Of a DNA stretch of 64,000 nucleotides, positions 1 to 9,061 are shown one piece after another. Under the pieces are notes generated by a model that was given only the letters and a program-made list of their open reading frames with translations, did no database searches and was not told the origin of the DNA. Origin of the DNA: Pectobacterium sp. A5351 (lineage in GTDB: Bacteria > Pseudomonadota > Gammaproteobacteria > Enterobacterales > Enterobacteriaceae); NCBI RefSeq assembly GCF_028335745.1, contig NZ_CP116477.1, positions 806,001 through 870,000 of the forward strand. Reading direction: 5' to 3'. The first letter of the stretch is position 1. Every line of letters starts with the position of its first letter. The translations under genes were made by a program, and so were the position numbers.

Positions 1-720
<720 letters not shown>

Positions 721-1143
721 ATGTTTAAGCCATTCGTCATCAGTGCCCTGTTTATGGGAATGTTTGCGGTTATGCCAGCGCCAGAGGCCAAGGGTGCCAG
801 CATCGATCTGATGCCCGGCGTCACGTTGAATATTGGTGAACGTGACAGACGTGGTAATTACTGGGATGGCTATGACTGGCGCAGCGAGCGCTGGTGGCAG
901 GAGCACCGGGGTTACTATCGTGGTGAACGTAATCGACACGGTTATTATTGGGATGGCTGGCGCTGGCGCGATGCTCGCTGGTGGCGTGAGAGTCAGCGGG
1001 ATAGACGCGATTACGACAAGCGCCGTTTTGATCCTCCACGCTATGTTGACGATCGCGGTCCGCGTCGCGGTGATTGGGACAGGCGTGAGCATGAGCGGGG
1101 GAATGGTTACTATCGCAATGGACGGGGATCGTTCCGCGACTAG
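721..1143 (+). CDS. ypeC: DUF2502 (YpeC-like) secreted basic protein
   Basis: Small exported protein of unknown function, 140 residues. The N-terminus is a signal peptide (hydrophobic residues about 5-18, cleavage probably near the EAKGA segment at 23-27). The mature protein is very rich in Arg, Trp, Tyr, Asp and Gly. A module of about 20 residues with the pattern RxRxGxYWDGxxWRxxRWW occurs twice in tandem (about residues 40-60 and 68-90), whereas E. coli YpeC has one clear copy, which points to an internal duplication. The C-terminal 45 residues are a charged Arg/Asp/Gly tail. Family assignment rests on the YWDG..WR signature and position next to ipdC. An envelope role is likely from the signal peptide, but no activity is known. 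Confidence 0.75.
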   Translation: MFKPFVISALFMGMFAVMPAPEAKGASIDLMPGVTLNIGERDRRGNYWDGYDWRSERWWQEHRGYYRGERNRHGYYWDGWRWRDARWWRESQRDRRDYDKRRFDPPRYVDDRGPRRGDWDRREHERGNGYYRNGRGSFRD

Positions 1144-1155
1144 CCGGATAAAAAA

Positions 1156-1179
1156 AAGCGCCGCGAAAGGGCGGCGCTT
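1156..1179 (-). terminator. Rho-independent terminator of the flavodoxin gene
   Basis: A GC-rich hairpin with arms 1157-1164 and 1171-1178. Read on the minus strand it is followed by a run of T (the A-run at 1150-1157), so it ends the flavodoxin gene. On the plus strand it lacks a T-run and would stop ypeC only weakly. Confidence 0.8.
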
Positions 1180-1216
1180 GTGTGTCGGATAATGGCGCTT
1201 AGGTCGTGTTGCTGAA

Positions 1217-1771
1217 CTAGTTAGCCAGTTTTGCAGCGATGTCAGCGATACGCTGGCCATACAGCTTACCGGTTGCCAGATCGCCTGCGACCACTTCATC
1301 TACGCTGGCGTCAGACGGCGTCTGCGCCAGCAGACCCACGGAGCCCCCGAGGTTATTCAAATCGTCGCGTTTTGCCGCTTTGGCATTGGAAGGCAGCTGA
1401 TTCAGGCTGACCCAAATACCGCCGTGCTGTGAAGCCAACGTCTGCAGATAAATCAGCGTGACTTGCTTGTCCCCGTTCAGGCTGGCGCTGTTGGTAAAAC
1501 CGCCAAACACTTTGTTGCTCCAGGTACGGGAAAACCAGGCTTTAGAGCTGGCATCCGCAAATTTCTTGAACTGCCAGGTCGGGCCGCCCATGTAGGTCGG
1601 TGTACCAAAGATAATCGCATCGGCGGCGGCGAGTTTCTCCCACTCGGCATCGCTGATGTTTCCTTCCGCATCGATGGCAATCAGTTCGGCGTTAGCGCCC
1701 TCGGCGACGACAGTCGCCAAACGTTGTGTGTGACCATAGCCTGAATGATAAATAACAACTGCTTTTGACAT
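1217..1771 (-). CDS. Flavodoxin-family NAD(P)H-dependent FMN reductase
   Basis: Predicted soluble flavoprotein of 184 residues with the flavodoxin fold used by WrbA-like quinone reductases. The N-terminal FMN phosphate loop is visible (VIYHSGYGHTQRLA, residues 6-19), as is the flavin-ring loop FGTPTYMGGP near residue 55 and GGFTNSASLNGDKQ near residue 90. It is slightly shorter than WrbA (about 198). It is transcribed away from an HxlR-type regulator; this arrangement usually means the regulator controls the reductase in response to electrophiles or quinones. The exact substrate cannot be read from the sequence. Confidence 0.8.
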   Translation of the reverse strand: MSKAVVIYHSGYGHTQRLATVVAEGANAELIAIDAEGNISDAEWEKLAAADAIIFGTPTYMGGPTWQFKKFADASSKAWFSRTWSNKVFGGFTNSASLNGDKQVTLIYLQTLASQHGGIWVSLNQLPSNAKAAKRDDLNNLGGSVGLLAQTPSDASVDEVVAGDLATGKLYGQRIADIAAKLAN

Positions 1772-1840
1772 AACCTATCCTCATTTCTCTGTGTTTATCA
1801 ACAATACGCTGTGGCCATCATGTAGCCCTGCGAGTGATAC

Positions 1841-1922
1841 GTGCTTTCTAATAGATACTAACTTTATAATGTGAGGACTATATCGGAGCCTCATGGTTCT
1901 GTTAAGAAAGCACTTTTAAGTG
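1841..1922. promoter_or_regulatory. Candidate operator between flavodoxin gene and HxlR regulator
   Basis: A 9-base inverted repeat, GTGCTTTCT at 1841-1849 and AGAAAGCAC at 1905-1913, followed immediately by CACTT-TT-AAGTG at 1911-1922. HxlR-family dimers bind short dyads in such divergent spacers. Assignment is by position and symmetry only. Confidence 0.35.
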
Positions 1923-2026
1923 AGCTGGTATCTTCAAGGTAACCATACCTGTCATATTTCAAGCGGTTGTGTGTTGTCCGTCTTCGCGCAACTCGACTGA
2001 TTCAGGGCACAGAGGGAAACTCAACG

Positions 2027-2410
2027 ATGAACAAACGCTATGATGTTTATGCGCAGCATTGCCCGACCCGCATGATTTTGGATCGCGTGGCGGATAAATG
2101 GACGTTGCTGATCCTGAATATTCTGGTTGAACGGCCGATGCGTTTTAACCAGTTAAAACGCGATGTAGAAGGGATTTCACAAAAGGTATTGTCGCAAACG
2201 CTGAAGAATTTGGTGCGTGACGGCTTCGTCGAACGTACGGTCTTCCCAACCATTCCGGTGACGGTGGAATACGCCTCGACCGTGATGGGAAAAACGTTGG
2301 CCAAACCGATTGCCGAGCTGACGTACTGGGCGGAACAGAATATGGATAATGTGCTGTTATCCCAGCAGAAGTTTGATGCGTCAGCGAATAGTGCGGCTGA
2401 ACCGCTGTAA
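2027..2410 (+). CDS. HxlR-family winged-helix transcriptional regulator
   Basis: DNA-binding regulator of 127 residues from the ATG at 2027, preceded by AGGGA. An upstream in-frame ATG would add 20 residues without similarity to the family. The HxlR signature is clear: a conserved Cys near the start (QHCPTRMILDRVADKW), then FNQLKRDVEGISQKVLSQTLK as the recognition-helix region and VERTVFPTIPVTVEY as the wing. The Cys near residue 10 is the redox/electrophile sensor position in YodB/HypR-type members, so a thiol-based sensing role is plausible. The likely target is the divergent flavodoxin gene. Confidence 0.82.
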   Translation: MNKRYDVYAQHCPTRMILDRVADKWTLLILNILVERPMRFNQLKRDVEGISQKVLSQTLKNLVRDGFVERTVFPTIPVTVEYASTVMGKTLAKPIAELTYWAEQNMDNVLLSQQKFDASANSAAEPL

Positions 2411-2467
2411 GGCCAGCGCTCAGGCCCCGCCGTAGCAGGAACCTGTGGGTAACAACGCTGTCAGCCC

Positions 2468-4420
2468 TTATTTAGCGTGTTGTAGGTCAAGGCGATAAAC
2501 CGCAAAGCCCGTTTCGTCATTGCCGACGGACGTCATTGGGTACTGGGCTTTCTCTTTGATAAACGCCGTGGCTTTTTCAGACGGTGACGTTTCAAAACGG
2601 ATATCCAGCGACGTATCGCTGACGATAGGCGCTAGGTGCCAGTTGTTATCCGCCTGCGGCTTCACTTCTCCCGATTTTTGCGTTTCCGCGCTGATGTAGG
2701 CTGCCAGCACAGAGCGGTTTTCATCCGGTGAGGCGAAAGCCACATACTTCTCACCCGTACCGGCAAATTTCTCGCCATAAGCGCGGTAGTTGTTGGTGGC
2801 GATCAGGAAGGTTGCTTTAGGATCAATCGGTTTACCGTTAAACGTTAGTCCTTTGATACGGTGTGCTTTATCGTTGATTAACGCGCACTCGCTGTCATAG
2901 CGGGCAGGCTGCGTCACATCAATCTGATAATTGACGCCGTCAATCACGTCGAAGTTATACGTGCGGAAGCCGTCCCAGTTGAGTAGCGATTGCGGCTCAC
3001 GCTTGCTTGTATCGATTTGTTTGAACTGACCCGCAGAGCACTCCAGCCACTCCTGCACCTGCTGTCCGTTGACTTTCACGACGACCAGCGTGTTCGGGTA
3101 GAGATACAAATCGGCGGCGTTACGGAAGGTGAGCTGGCCTTTTTCTACCTCGACATAGCTGGCCGGATCGTTTTTACGTCCACCGGCTTTAAACGGTGCG
3201 GCGGCGGAGAGCACCGGAATATCGGCCAGGTCGGGATCGCCCTGAATAAAGTGTTCTACATAGGCGCGCTGCGCATTGTTGACGATCTGCACGGTCGGAT
3301 CGTCCTGAATCAGCGACAGATAGCTGTACATGTTGTCTGCGGACTTGCCGATCGGCTTGCTGACAAATTCGCGCGTATTCTGGTGTGCATCGGAAAGCAC
3401 TTTCACCAGTTTGTCGTCTTCCGCTGCCAGTGATTTCTTCTGCGCTTTGTCATAGATCGGTCTGGCTTCTGCTTTCGCCTGTTCTACCTTCCATGTGCCA
3501 CTGTCGTTATTCAACGTGAAATCGACGACGCCGAGGTGGTCACCCCATTGCCCCGGCATCACCGCAGGCACGCCGTTGAGTGTGCCCTGTTTGATGTCAG
3601 CCCCCTTGATGTTGGCAAAGTCATTGCTGGGGAAAACTGCGTGAGCATGGCCGAACATGATCGCGTCGACGCCAGGAATTTGGCTAAGGTAGTAAACGGA
3701 GTTTTCCGCCATCGCTTTGTACGGCTCGGCAGAAAGACCGGAGTGGGGGATAACAATGACCAGATCGGCCCCTTGCTTACGCATTTCCGGCACCCATTTT
3801 TTGGCGCTCACCGTGATGTCCTCCACGGTGACTTTTCCTGTCAAATTGGCTTTATCCCATACCATGACCTGTGGTGGGACGAAGCCAATATAGCCGATGC
3901 GCAGCGTATGCGGTTTGCCTTCACGGTCCGTAACCGTTTTGTTTTCAATGTGATAAGGCGTAAACAGCGGTTTACCTGTTTTGGCATCTAGCACGTTGGC
4001 GTTCACATAAGGGAATTTCGCGCCTGACAGCGCCTTGTGCAGGTAGTCCAGGCCATAGTTGAATTCGTGGTTACCGATGTTGCCGACGGAATAATCCAGC
4101 GTGTTCATCGCCTGATAAACCGGGTGCACATCGCCCGCTTTCAGCCCCTTTGCGGCCATGTAATCGCCCAACGGGCTACCCTGGATCAAATCGCCGTTAT
4201 CCACCAGCACGCTGTTCGTGGCCTGTTCGCGTGCGGCGTGAATCAGGCTGGCGGTACGCACCAGACCAAACTTATCGGTTGGCGTATCCTTGTAGTAATC
4301 GAAATCCATCATATTGCTGTGCAAATCGGTGGTTTCCAATACCCGTAGATCAACGGTAGCGGCATGAACGGTCGTGGCGACCAGCGTAGCAAGCAGGCTG
4401 AGTGCCAATGAATGCTTCAT
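2468..4420 (-). CDS. cpdB: 2',3'-cyclic-nucleotide 2'-phosphodiesterase / 3'-nucleotidase
   Basis: Periplasmic enzyme that opens 2',3'-cyclic nucleotides and dephosphorylates 3'-nucleotides so the nucleosides can be salvaged. The 650-residue product starts with a 20-residue Sec signal peptide ending VHA. The metallophosphatase domain shows ETTDLHSNM (about residues 29-37), GNHEFNYG (about 117) and GHAHAVF (about 258), which hold the two-metal site. The C-terminal half is the substrate-binding 5'-nucleotidase domain. Length matches E. coli CpdB (647). Divergent from cysQ, exactly as in E. coli. Confidence 0.96.
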   Translation of the reverse strand: MKHSLALSLLATLVATTVHAATVDLRVLETTDLHSNMMDFDYYKDTPTDKFGLVRTASLIHAAREQATNSVLVDNGDLIQGSPLGDYMAAKGLKAGDVHPVYQAMNTLDYSVGNIGNHEFNYGLDYLHKALSGAKFPYVNANVLDAKTGKPLFTPYHIENKTVTDREGKPHTLRIGYIGFVPPQVMVWDKANLTGKVTVEDITVSAKKWVPEMRKQGADLVIVIPHSGLSAEPYKAMAENSVYYLSQIPGVDAIMFGHAHAVFPSNDFANIKGADIKQGTLNGVPAVMPGQWGDHLGVVDFTLNNDSGTWKVEQAKAEARPIYDKAQKKSLAAEDDKLVKVLSDAHQNTREFVSKPIGKSADNMYSYLSLIQDDPTVQIVNNAQRAYVEHFIQGDPDLADIPVLSAAAPFKAGGRKNDPASYVEVEKGQLTFRNAADLYLYPNTLVVVKVNGQQVQEWLECSAGQFKQIDTSKREPQSLLNWDGFRTYNFDVIDGVNYQIDVTQPARYDSECALINDKAHRIKGLTFNGKPIDPKATFLIATNNYRAYGEKFAGTGEKYVAFASPDENRSVLAAYISAETQKSGEVKPQADNNWHLAPIVSDTSLDIRFETSPSEKATAFIKEKAQYPMTSVGNDETGFAVYRLDLQHAK

Positions 4421-4624
4421 TGCGTAACTCCTTGTGCGGTAATTATCGACGTGTGAGGCGTTCGGGGGTGTCTTTCATATCATGATGAAGTTAAAGTGAT
4501 TATCGTCTCTAAATACTGAGGATGACATCAATAATGGCAATAATCGTAGATTGCCTCACAGATGTATAATGAATGACAGAGATGAAGTCTGCGTTACGCG
4601 TAACCGATAACGACGAGGTTGATC

Positions 4625-5365
4625 ATGTTAGAAACTGTTTGCCAACTGGCTCGCGATGCCGGTACTGCCATTATGCAGGTTTACGAAGGGCAACATCCTG
4701 TGGATGTCGCGCACAAGAAAGATGATTCGCCAGTGACCGCCGCCGATCTGGCGGCGCACCGGGTCATTAAGGATGGGCTGACCGCGGCGTTCCCTGATAT
4801 TCCTGTGCTGTCAGAAGAAGATCCTCCTGCATGGGAAATCCGTCAGCACTGGCAGCGCTATTGGCTGGTTGATCCGCTGGATGGCACCAAAGAATTCCTT
4901 AGCCGCAACGGTGAGTTCACGGTGAATATTGCGCTGATCGAGCATGGTCAGGCCGTGCTGGGTGTGGTTTATGTGCCAGTCACGGGCGTGATGTATTCTG
5001 CGGCGGCAGGCAAAGCCTGGAAAGAAGAGAACGGCCAGCGTCGGCACATTACGGTGAAGCAGGCTTATCCGCCGCTGGTGGTGGTCAGCCGTTCTCATGC
5101 CGATCGGGAGTTAAAGGACTACCTCAGCCAACTGGGCGAGCACCAGACGGTGGCGATTGGGTCATCGCTAAAATTTTGTCTGGTGGCGGAAGGTGAAGCG
5201 CAGCTTTACCCGCGCTTCGGGCCGACGAATATTTGGGATACGGCAGCAGGCCACGCGGTGGCGGTGGCGGCCGGGGCGCATATTCACGATTGGCAAGGGC
5301 AACCGTTGTCCTATACGCCGCGTGAATCCTTCCTCAACCCCGGTTTCCGCGTTTCCCTGTTTTAA
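4625..5365 (+). CDS. cysQ: 3'(2'),5'-bisphosphate nucleotidase
   Basis: Hydrolyses 3'-phosphoadenosine 5'-phosphate (PAP) to AMP, removing the by-product of sulfate assimilation. The 246-residue protein belongs to the lithium-sensitive Mg-dependent phosphatases: SEEDPP near residue 63, DPLDGTKEF near residue 87 and WDTAAGHAV near residue 205 carry the metal ligands. The start at ATG 4625, with GAGG seven bases upstream, aligns with E. coli CysQ; a TTG two codons earlier is less likely. Divergent from cpdB, so both enzymes of this small nucleotide-clearing pair share one spacer. Confidence 0.96.
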   Translation: MLETVCQLARDAGTAIMQVYEGQHPVDVAHKKDDSPVTAADLAAHRVIKDGLTAAFPDIPVLSEEDPPAWEIRQHWQRYWLVDPLDGTKEFLSRNGEFTVNIALIEHGQAVLGVVYVPVTGVMYSAAAGKAWKEENGQRRHITVKQAYPPLVVVSRSHADRELKDYLSQLGEHQTVAIGSSLKFCLVAEGEAQLYPRFGPTNIWDTAAGHAVAVAAGAHIHDWQGQPLSYTPRESFLNPGFRVSLF

Positions 5366-5420
5366 CCGCTTTAGTGCGATGCTCATACTGCTGAGCGCTT
5401 AAGCCTATTTTTACTCGCCC

Positions 5421-5999
5421 CTATTTCTCTTCCAGCAGCTGACGCAGCAGGGACATCACCTGCTGCACTTCCTGCCCATTCAGCGCGCCATCCTTCACGA
5501 AACGGACTTTCCCTTGTTTATCCAGCACGGCGATAGCCGAGCTTTGCGGCTGTAGCTGCCAGGTTTTTCGCACGTTGCCGTTGCTATCGACAATAAATTG
5601 CGACCACGGGAAGGCTTTTTTGTTGTCCTCAAGGCTACTGCGGACAAACATGCTGGTGCCGATAATGGCATCGTCGGTATTCACGATTGTCGTCGTTTGG
5701 TAATAATCGTGCGGTAGGTTAGCGGCCTTCAGTGCGGAGATGAGCGGATCGTTCATCTCTTTGGCGGAGGTGCGGCCAGCTATATGTTGTATCACCCGTA
5801 CTTTTCCGGGCAATTGCGCGCTGTTCCAGTTTTTATAACTAAACTGATTATTAAGGTACTGAAGTTCTCCCCTGTCTGCGACGCCGACGGGGGGAACCAA
5901 TTGGTTGAGTGCCAACGTATGGGCTGAGGCCGGGAGCGAGACAAGCCCCAACAACGGCGTGATAGAGAGCGCGAGGAGCAGGTGGCGTAGTTTTATCAT
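5421..5999 (-). CDS. ytfJ: YtfJ-family periplasmic protein
   Basis: Exported protein of 192 residues with a Sec signal peptide ending near ASA (residue 26). The mature part is a YtfJ-type thioredoxin-like domain but contains no cysteine at all, so it cannot act as a dithiol oxidoreductase. A YtfJ-typical segment is AFPWSQFIVDSNGNVRKTW near residue 130. The start at 5999 leaves a proper signal peptide; the longer in-frame start at 6038 would place 13 polar residues before it. Convergent with cysQ. Biochemical function is unknown. Confidence 0.88.
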   Translation of the reverse strand: MIKLRHLLLALSITPLLGLVSLPASAHTLALNQLVPPVGVADRGELQYLNNQFSYKNWNSAQLPGKVRVIQHIAGRTSAKEMNDPLISALKAANLPHDYYQTTTIVNTDDAIIGTSMFVRSSLEDNKKAFPWSQFIVDSNGNVRKTWQLQPQSSAIAVLDKQGKVRFVKDGALNGQEVQQVMSLLRQLLEEK

Positions 6000-6348
6000 G
6001 GTATTTCCTTCTGTGTGGGGAGCCCGATGCGATGTCATTAGATGGAATATCTCAGGCTATGGAATAAGCGTAGATTCAGGAAACTGGTCTGTCCTGTTTT
6101 GCGATAAAACGGTTTGTGCCCGAGAGCACAAAATCCTTATTTTTGAAGGTTTATACTGGTGACTAAAGGTTTACTTAAACACTGTTCTGTAAAAATCTGT
6201 AAAAGCAGTTAAGAATACTGAATGGTGGGGAACTAAATACCGTTTTACAGTACTAATTAGCAGTATCCGTTATCTCATTAGCGCTCCAGAACCTCAGTCA
6301 TGTTGGCGAAAGGGAGAGCGTAGAAAAATAAAACGGGAGAGTAAAACG
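6000..6348. other. Divergent intergenic region, ytfJ / ytfK
   Basis: About 350 AT-rich bases that must carry the promoters of both genes. AACGGGAGAG just before the ytfK start includes its ribosome-binding site. I see no repeat, operator or small gene that I can support. Confidence 0.4.
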
Positions 6349-6555
6349 ATGAGGATCTTCGAACGTTACAATCCTTTGAAAGTCGCTAAATATGTGAAAA
6401 CCCTGTTTCGCGGGCGGCTGTACATAAAAGGGGTTGGTGCTTTTGAGTTCGACTACGGCAAAATTCTATTGCCAAAGAAACAGGATAAGCGGCATCTTCT
6501 GGTGATGTCTGAAGTGAATCGCCAGGTCATCCGGCTTCAGGCCGAGATGGGATGA
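6349..6555 (+). CDS. ytfK: YtfK, DUF1107 small stress protein
   Basis: A 68-residue basic cytoplasmic protein, full length for the family. The block [19 protein letters not shown] is characteristic. In E. coli YtfK has been reported to stimulate the alarmone synthetase activity of SpoT during phosphate or fatty-acid limitation; whether that holds here is inferred from orthology. Monocistronic, with a strong terminator 10 bases after the stop. relA lies 42 kb away in the same window, but there is no positional link. Confidence 0.88.
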   Translation: MRIFERYNPLKVAKYVKTLFRGRLYIKGVGAFEFDYGKILLPKKQDKRHLLVMSEVNRQVIRLQAEMG

Positions 6556-6564
6556 ATGATAAAG

Positions 6565-6588
6565 AAACGGCCCGTAGCGGGCCGTTTT
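6565..6588 (+). terminator. Terminator between ytfK and ytfL
   Basis: Ten-base-pair hairpin, arms 6565-6574 and 6578-6587 with loop TAG, followed on the plus strand by TTTTGGTTTTTT. It serves ytfK and, being symmetrical with an A-run on the left, can also stop the convergent ytfL. Confidence 0.85.
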
Positions 6589-6613
6589 GGTTTTTTGCCA
6601 GCAGATGTAACGG

Positions 6614-7939
6614 TTAATCGTCGCTATCAATCTTCACGCTGGATGAAACGATCGGGCGATCTTCCAGACGCGTCACCAACAGCTGATCGATCTTGTAGCT
6701 GTCGATATCGACCACTTCAAATTTATAGCCAGAGAAGCGCACCGCATCGGTACGTTTCGGGATTTTCCGCAGCGTATACATCATGAAGCCGCCGATGGTT
6801 TCGTAGTTGCCGGAGTGCGGGAAATCATCAATATTCAGCGCGCGCATCACGTCTTCTATCGGCGTACCGCCTTCAACCAGCCAGGAGTTCTCATCGCGCG
6901 CGACAATCTGCTCTTCCATTCCCTGACCGACGAGATCGCCCATCAGCGTGGTCATCACGTCGTTGAGCGTGATGATGCCGACGACCAGCGCATATTCATT
7001 CAGAATGACCGCGAAATCTTCGCCCGCTGTTTTGAAACTTTCCAACGCTTCAGACAGCGTTAGCGTATCCGGGACGATCAGTGCAGGACGAATTTGCACA
7101 CCGCTACTGAGCGTCAGGCTTTGGTTTCCCAGCACGCGAATCAGCAGGTCTTTGGAATCCACGTAGCCGACGATCTGATCAATCGTGCCATCGCAAACCA
7201 GAAACTTGGAATGCGGCTGCTGGGCGATCTTTTCCTTAATGCTGTCTTCCTGCTCGCGCAGATCGAAGTAGACCACGCTTTCGCGTGAGGTCATCGAGGA
7301 CGGCACGGTACGGGATTCCAGCTCAAACACGTTCTCGATCAGTTCGTGTTCCTGCTTACGCAGCACGCCAGCCAATGCGCCAGCTTCCACCACGGCATAA
7401 ATATCATCGGACGTGATGTCATCTTTACGCACCATCGGCAGCTTGAGCAGGCGGAAAATCACGTTAGCCAAGCCGTTAAAGATCCACACCAGCGGGCGGA
7501 AGAGGAACAGGCAGAAGCGCATAGGGTTGATTATGCGGACCGCGACGGCTTCCGGCGCAATCATACCAATGCGTTTCGGGGTGAGGTCGCCAAACAGGAT
7601 AAACAGGCTGGTGACGAGGACGAATGAACAAATGAAGCTGACTTTATCTGCGGCTTCGGGTGACATGAAGCGCTCAAACAGAATGGAAAACGTCGGGGAA
7701 AATGCCGCATCGCCGATGATACCGGCCAGAATGGCGACGGCATTGACGCCAATTTGAATCACGGTAAAGAAGATGCCCGGCGTTTCCTGAAACTTGAGTA
7801 CCAGATCGGCGTTGAGGTTTCCCTCATCGGCCATCAGCTTGAGTTTAATTTTACGGGACGCCGCCAGCGAGATCTCGGACAGCGAGAAAAACGCACTGAT
7901 GGCAATGAGACAAAGAATCAGCAATAGACTGTTTAACAT
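6614..7939 (-). CDS. ytfL: CNNM/CorC-family inner-membrane protein (YtfL/PaeA)
   Basis: Integral membrane protein of 441 residues. An N-terminal DUF21 region with about four membrane segments (residues 1-200, starting MLNSLLLILCLIAISAFFS) is followed by a CBS-domain pair (about 215-340) and a C-terminal CorC/HlyC domain. In E. coli and Salmonella the orthologue, renamed PaeA, is reported to export cadaverine and putrescine under stationary-phase stress. The start at 7939 reproduces the E. coli N-terminus; upstream in-frame codons add a non-homologous leader. msrA lies upstream on the same strand. Confidence 0.92.
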   Translation of the reverse strand: MLNSLLLILCLIAISAFFSLSEISLAASRKIKLKLMADEGNLNADLVLKFQETPGIFFTVIQIGVNAVAILAGIIGDAAFSPTFSILFERFMSPEAADKVSFICSFVLVTSLFILFGDLTPKRIGMIAPEAVAVRIINPMRFCLFLFRPLVWIFNGLANVIFRLLKLPMVRKDDITSDDIYAVVEAGALAGVLRKQEHELIENVFELESRTVPSSMTSRESVVYFDLREQEDSIKEKIAQQPHSKFLVCDGTIDQIVGYVDSKDLLIRVLGNQSLTLSSGVQIRPALIVPDTLTLSEALESFKTAGEDFAVILNEYALVVGIITLNDVMTTLMGDLVGQGMEEQIVARDENSWLVEGGTPIEDVMRALNIDDFPHSGNYETIGGFMMYTLRKIPKRTDAVRFSGYKFEVVDIDSYKIDQLLVTRLEDRPIVSSSVKIDSDD

Positions 7940-8090
7940 CATTTTTAACGTTTTCGCATGAGTCGAGGTTGACGCAGCGATCCTCAGAAAGGTGAGTAAA
8001 TTAATCGCAATAATTGAAGGTATATAACCGGGCAACGCGCTGCCCGGTTCGGGGGCATTATAGCAGGAGTGGTGAATTTACCGCCAGTGG

Positions 8091-8729
8091 TCAACGCGGA
8101 GGCGGAAGACAGATGCTGATGCCGCCTAGCCCGCAGTAGCCGTTCGGGTTCTTGTGCAGGTATTGCTGGTGGTCGTCTTCCGCATAATAGAACGGCCCCG
8201 CCGGTTCGATTTCTGTGCTGATAGCGCGGCTGTCACCGTTCTCTCTCATCGCCTGCTGAAAACGCTGAAGGCTGTCCTGTGCGGCCCGTTCCTGCTCGGG
8301 GGAGAGCGTATAGATAGCGGAGCGATATTGGCTACCGATATCACCTCCCTGACGCATACCCTGCGCAGGGTCGTGATTTTCCCAGAACAGTTGCAGCAGT
8401 TGGTCGTAGCTGATAACCGTAGGATCGAAAACGACACGCACTGCTTCGGCATGATCGGTCTGCCCGCTACACACTTCACGGTAGGTCGGGTTGGGCGTGT
8501 AACCGCCAGTGTAACCCGCTGCGGTGCTGTAGATGCCTGGTCGTTGCCAGAATAAGCGCTCTACCCCCCAGAAACAGCCCATCGCAAAAATTGCCACGGA
8601 CATGTGATCCGGCACATGCGTCATGGAATGTTCATGAACGACATGAAGTCTGGCCACCGGCATTGGGGTGGAACGTCCCGGTAAAGCATCGGATTGTGTA
8701 ATCCGCTGTGTTTTATCAATCGAACTCAT
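8091..8729 (-). CDS. msrA: Peptide methionine-(S)-sulfoxide reductase
   Basis: Repairs oxidised methionine (S-epimer) in proteins using thioredoxin. The 212-residue product, identical in length to E. coli MsrA, carries the catalytic GCFWGVE motif near residue 50 and the resolving cysteines in the C-terminal [17 protein letters not shown] tail. The start at 8729 aligns with the E. coli protein; 20 extra codons upstream are unlikely to be used. Divergent from tamA, as in other enterobacteria. Confidence 0.96.
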   Translation of the reverse strand: MSSIDKTQRITQSDALPGRSTPMPVARLHVVHEHSMTHVPDHMSVAIFAMGCFWGVERLFWQRPGIYSTAAGYTGGYTPNPTYREVCSGQTDHAEAVRVVFDPTVISYDQLLQLFWENHDPAQGMRQGGDIGSQYRSAIYTLSPEQERAAQDSLQRFQQAMRENGDSRAISTEIEPAGPFYYAEDDHQQYLHKNPNGYCGLGGISICLPPPR

Positions 8730-9061
8730 CACGTTGTTAACTCCAGCTAGACTGGGTAAGTAACCTGCTTCCATGGAAAGCATAACCAAGAAGCCTTGGC
8801 CTGTCTTTATATCTTAATGGAGTTTAATGTTAAGGTAATGTTTATCTGTAATGCCGCATATTGATGTTTATAGTTGAAAATCCATTCTTAAGATGAAAAA
8901 TTAGTATTTACCACTAAGATAATACAAATTTGGTAGGGCATTTCGGCACTACGTGACGGATTGTCAGGTAAGCGTACAGCGTCGGCCGTCAACGCGGCGG
9001 GCGAAGTGATAAAAGCCATGCTATAGGTTTTAGACGACAGACCGATTTATCAGGGAGCTCA
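8730..9061. other. Divergent intergenic region, msrA / tamA
   Basis: About 330 bases, AT-rich in the middle, holding the promoters of msrA and tamAB. AGGGAG at 9052-9057 is the ribosome-binding site of the GTG start of tamA. No other feature recognised. Confidence 0.4.

Noticed and set aside
1967..2026. Upstream ATG start for the HxlR regulator
   Set aside because: The extra 20 residues have no family similarity and the ATG at 2027 has a ribosome-binding site.
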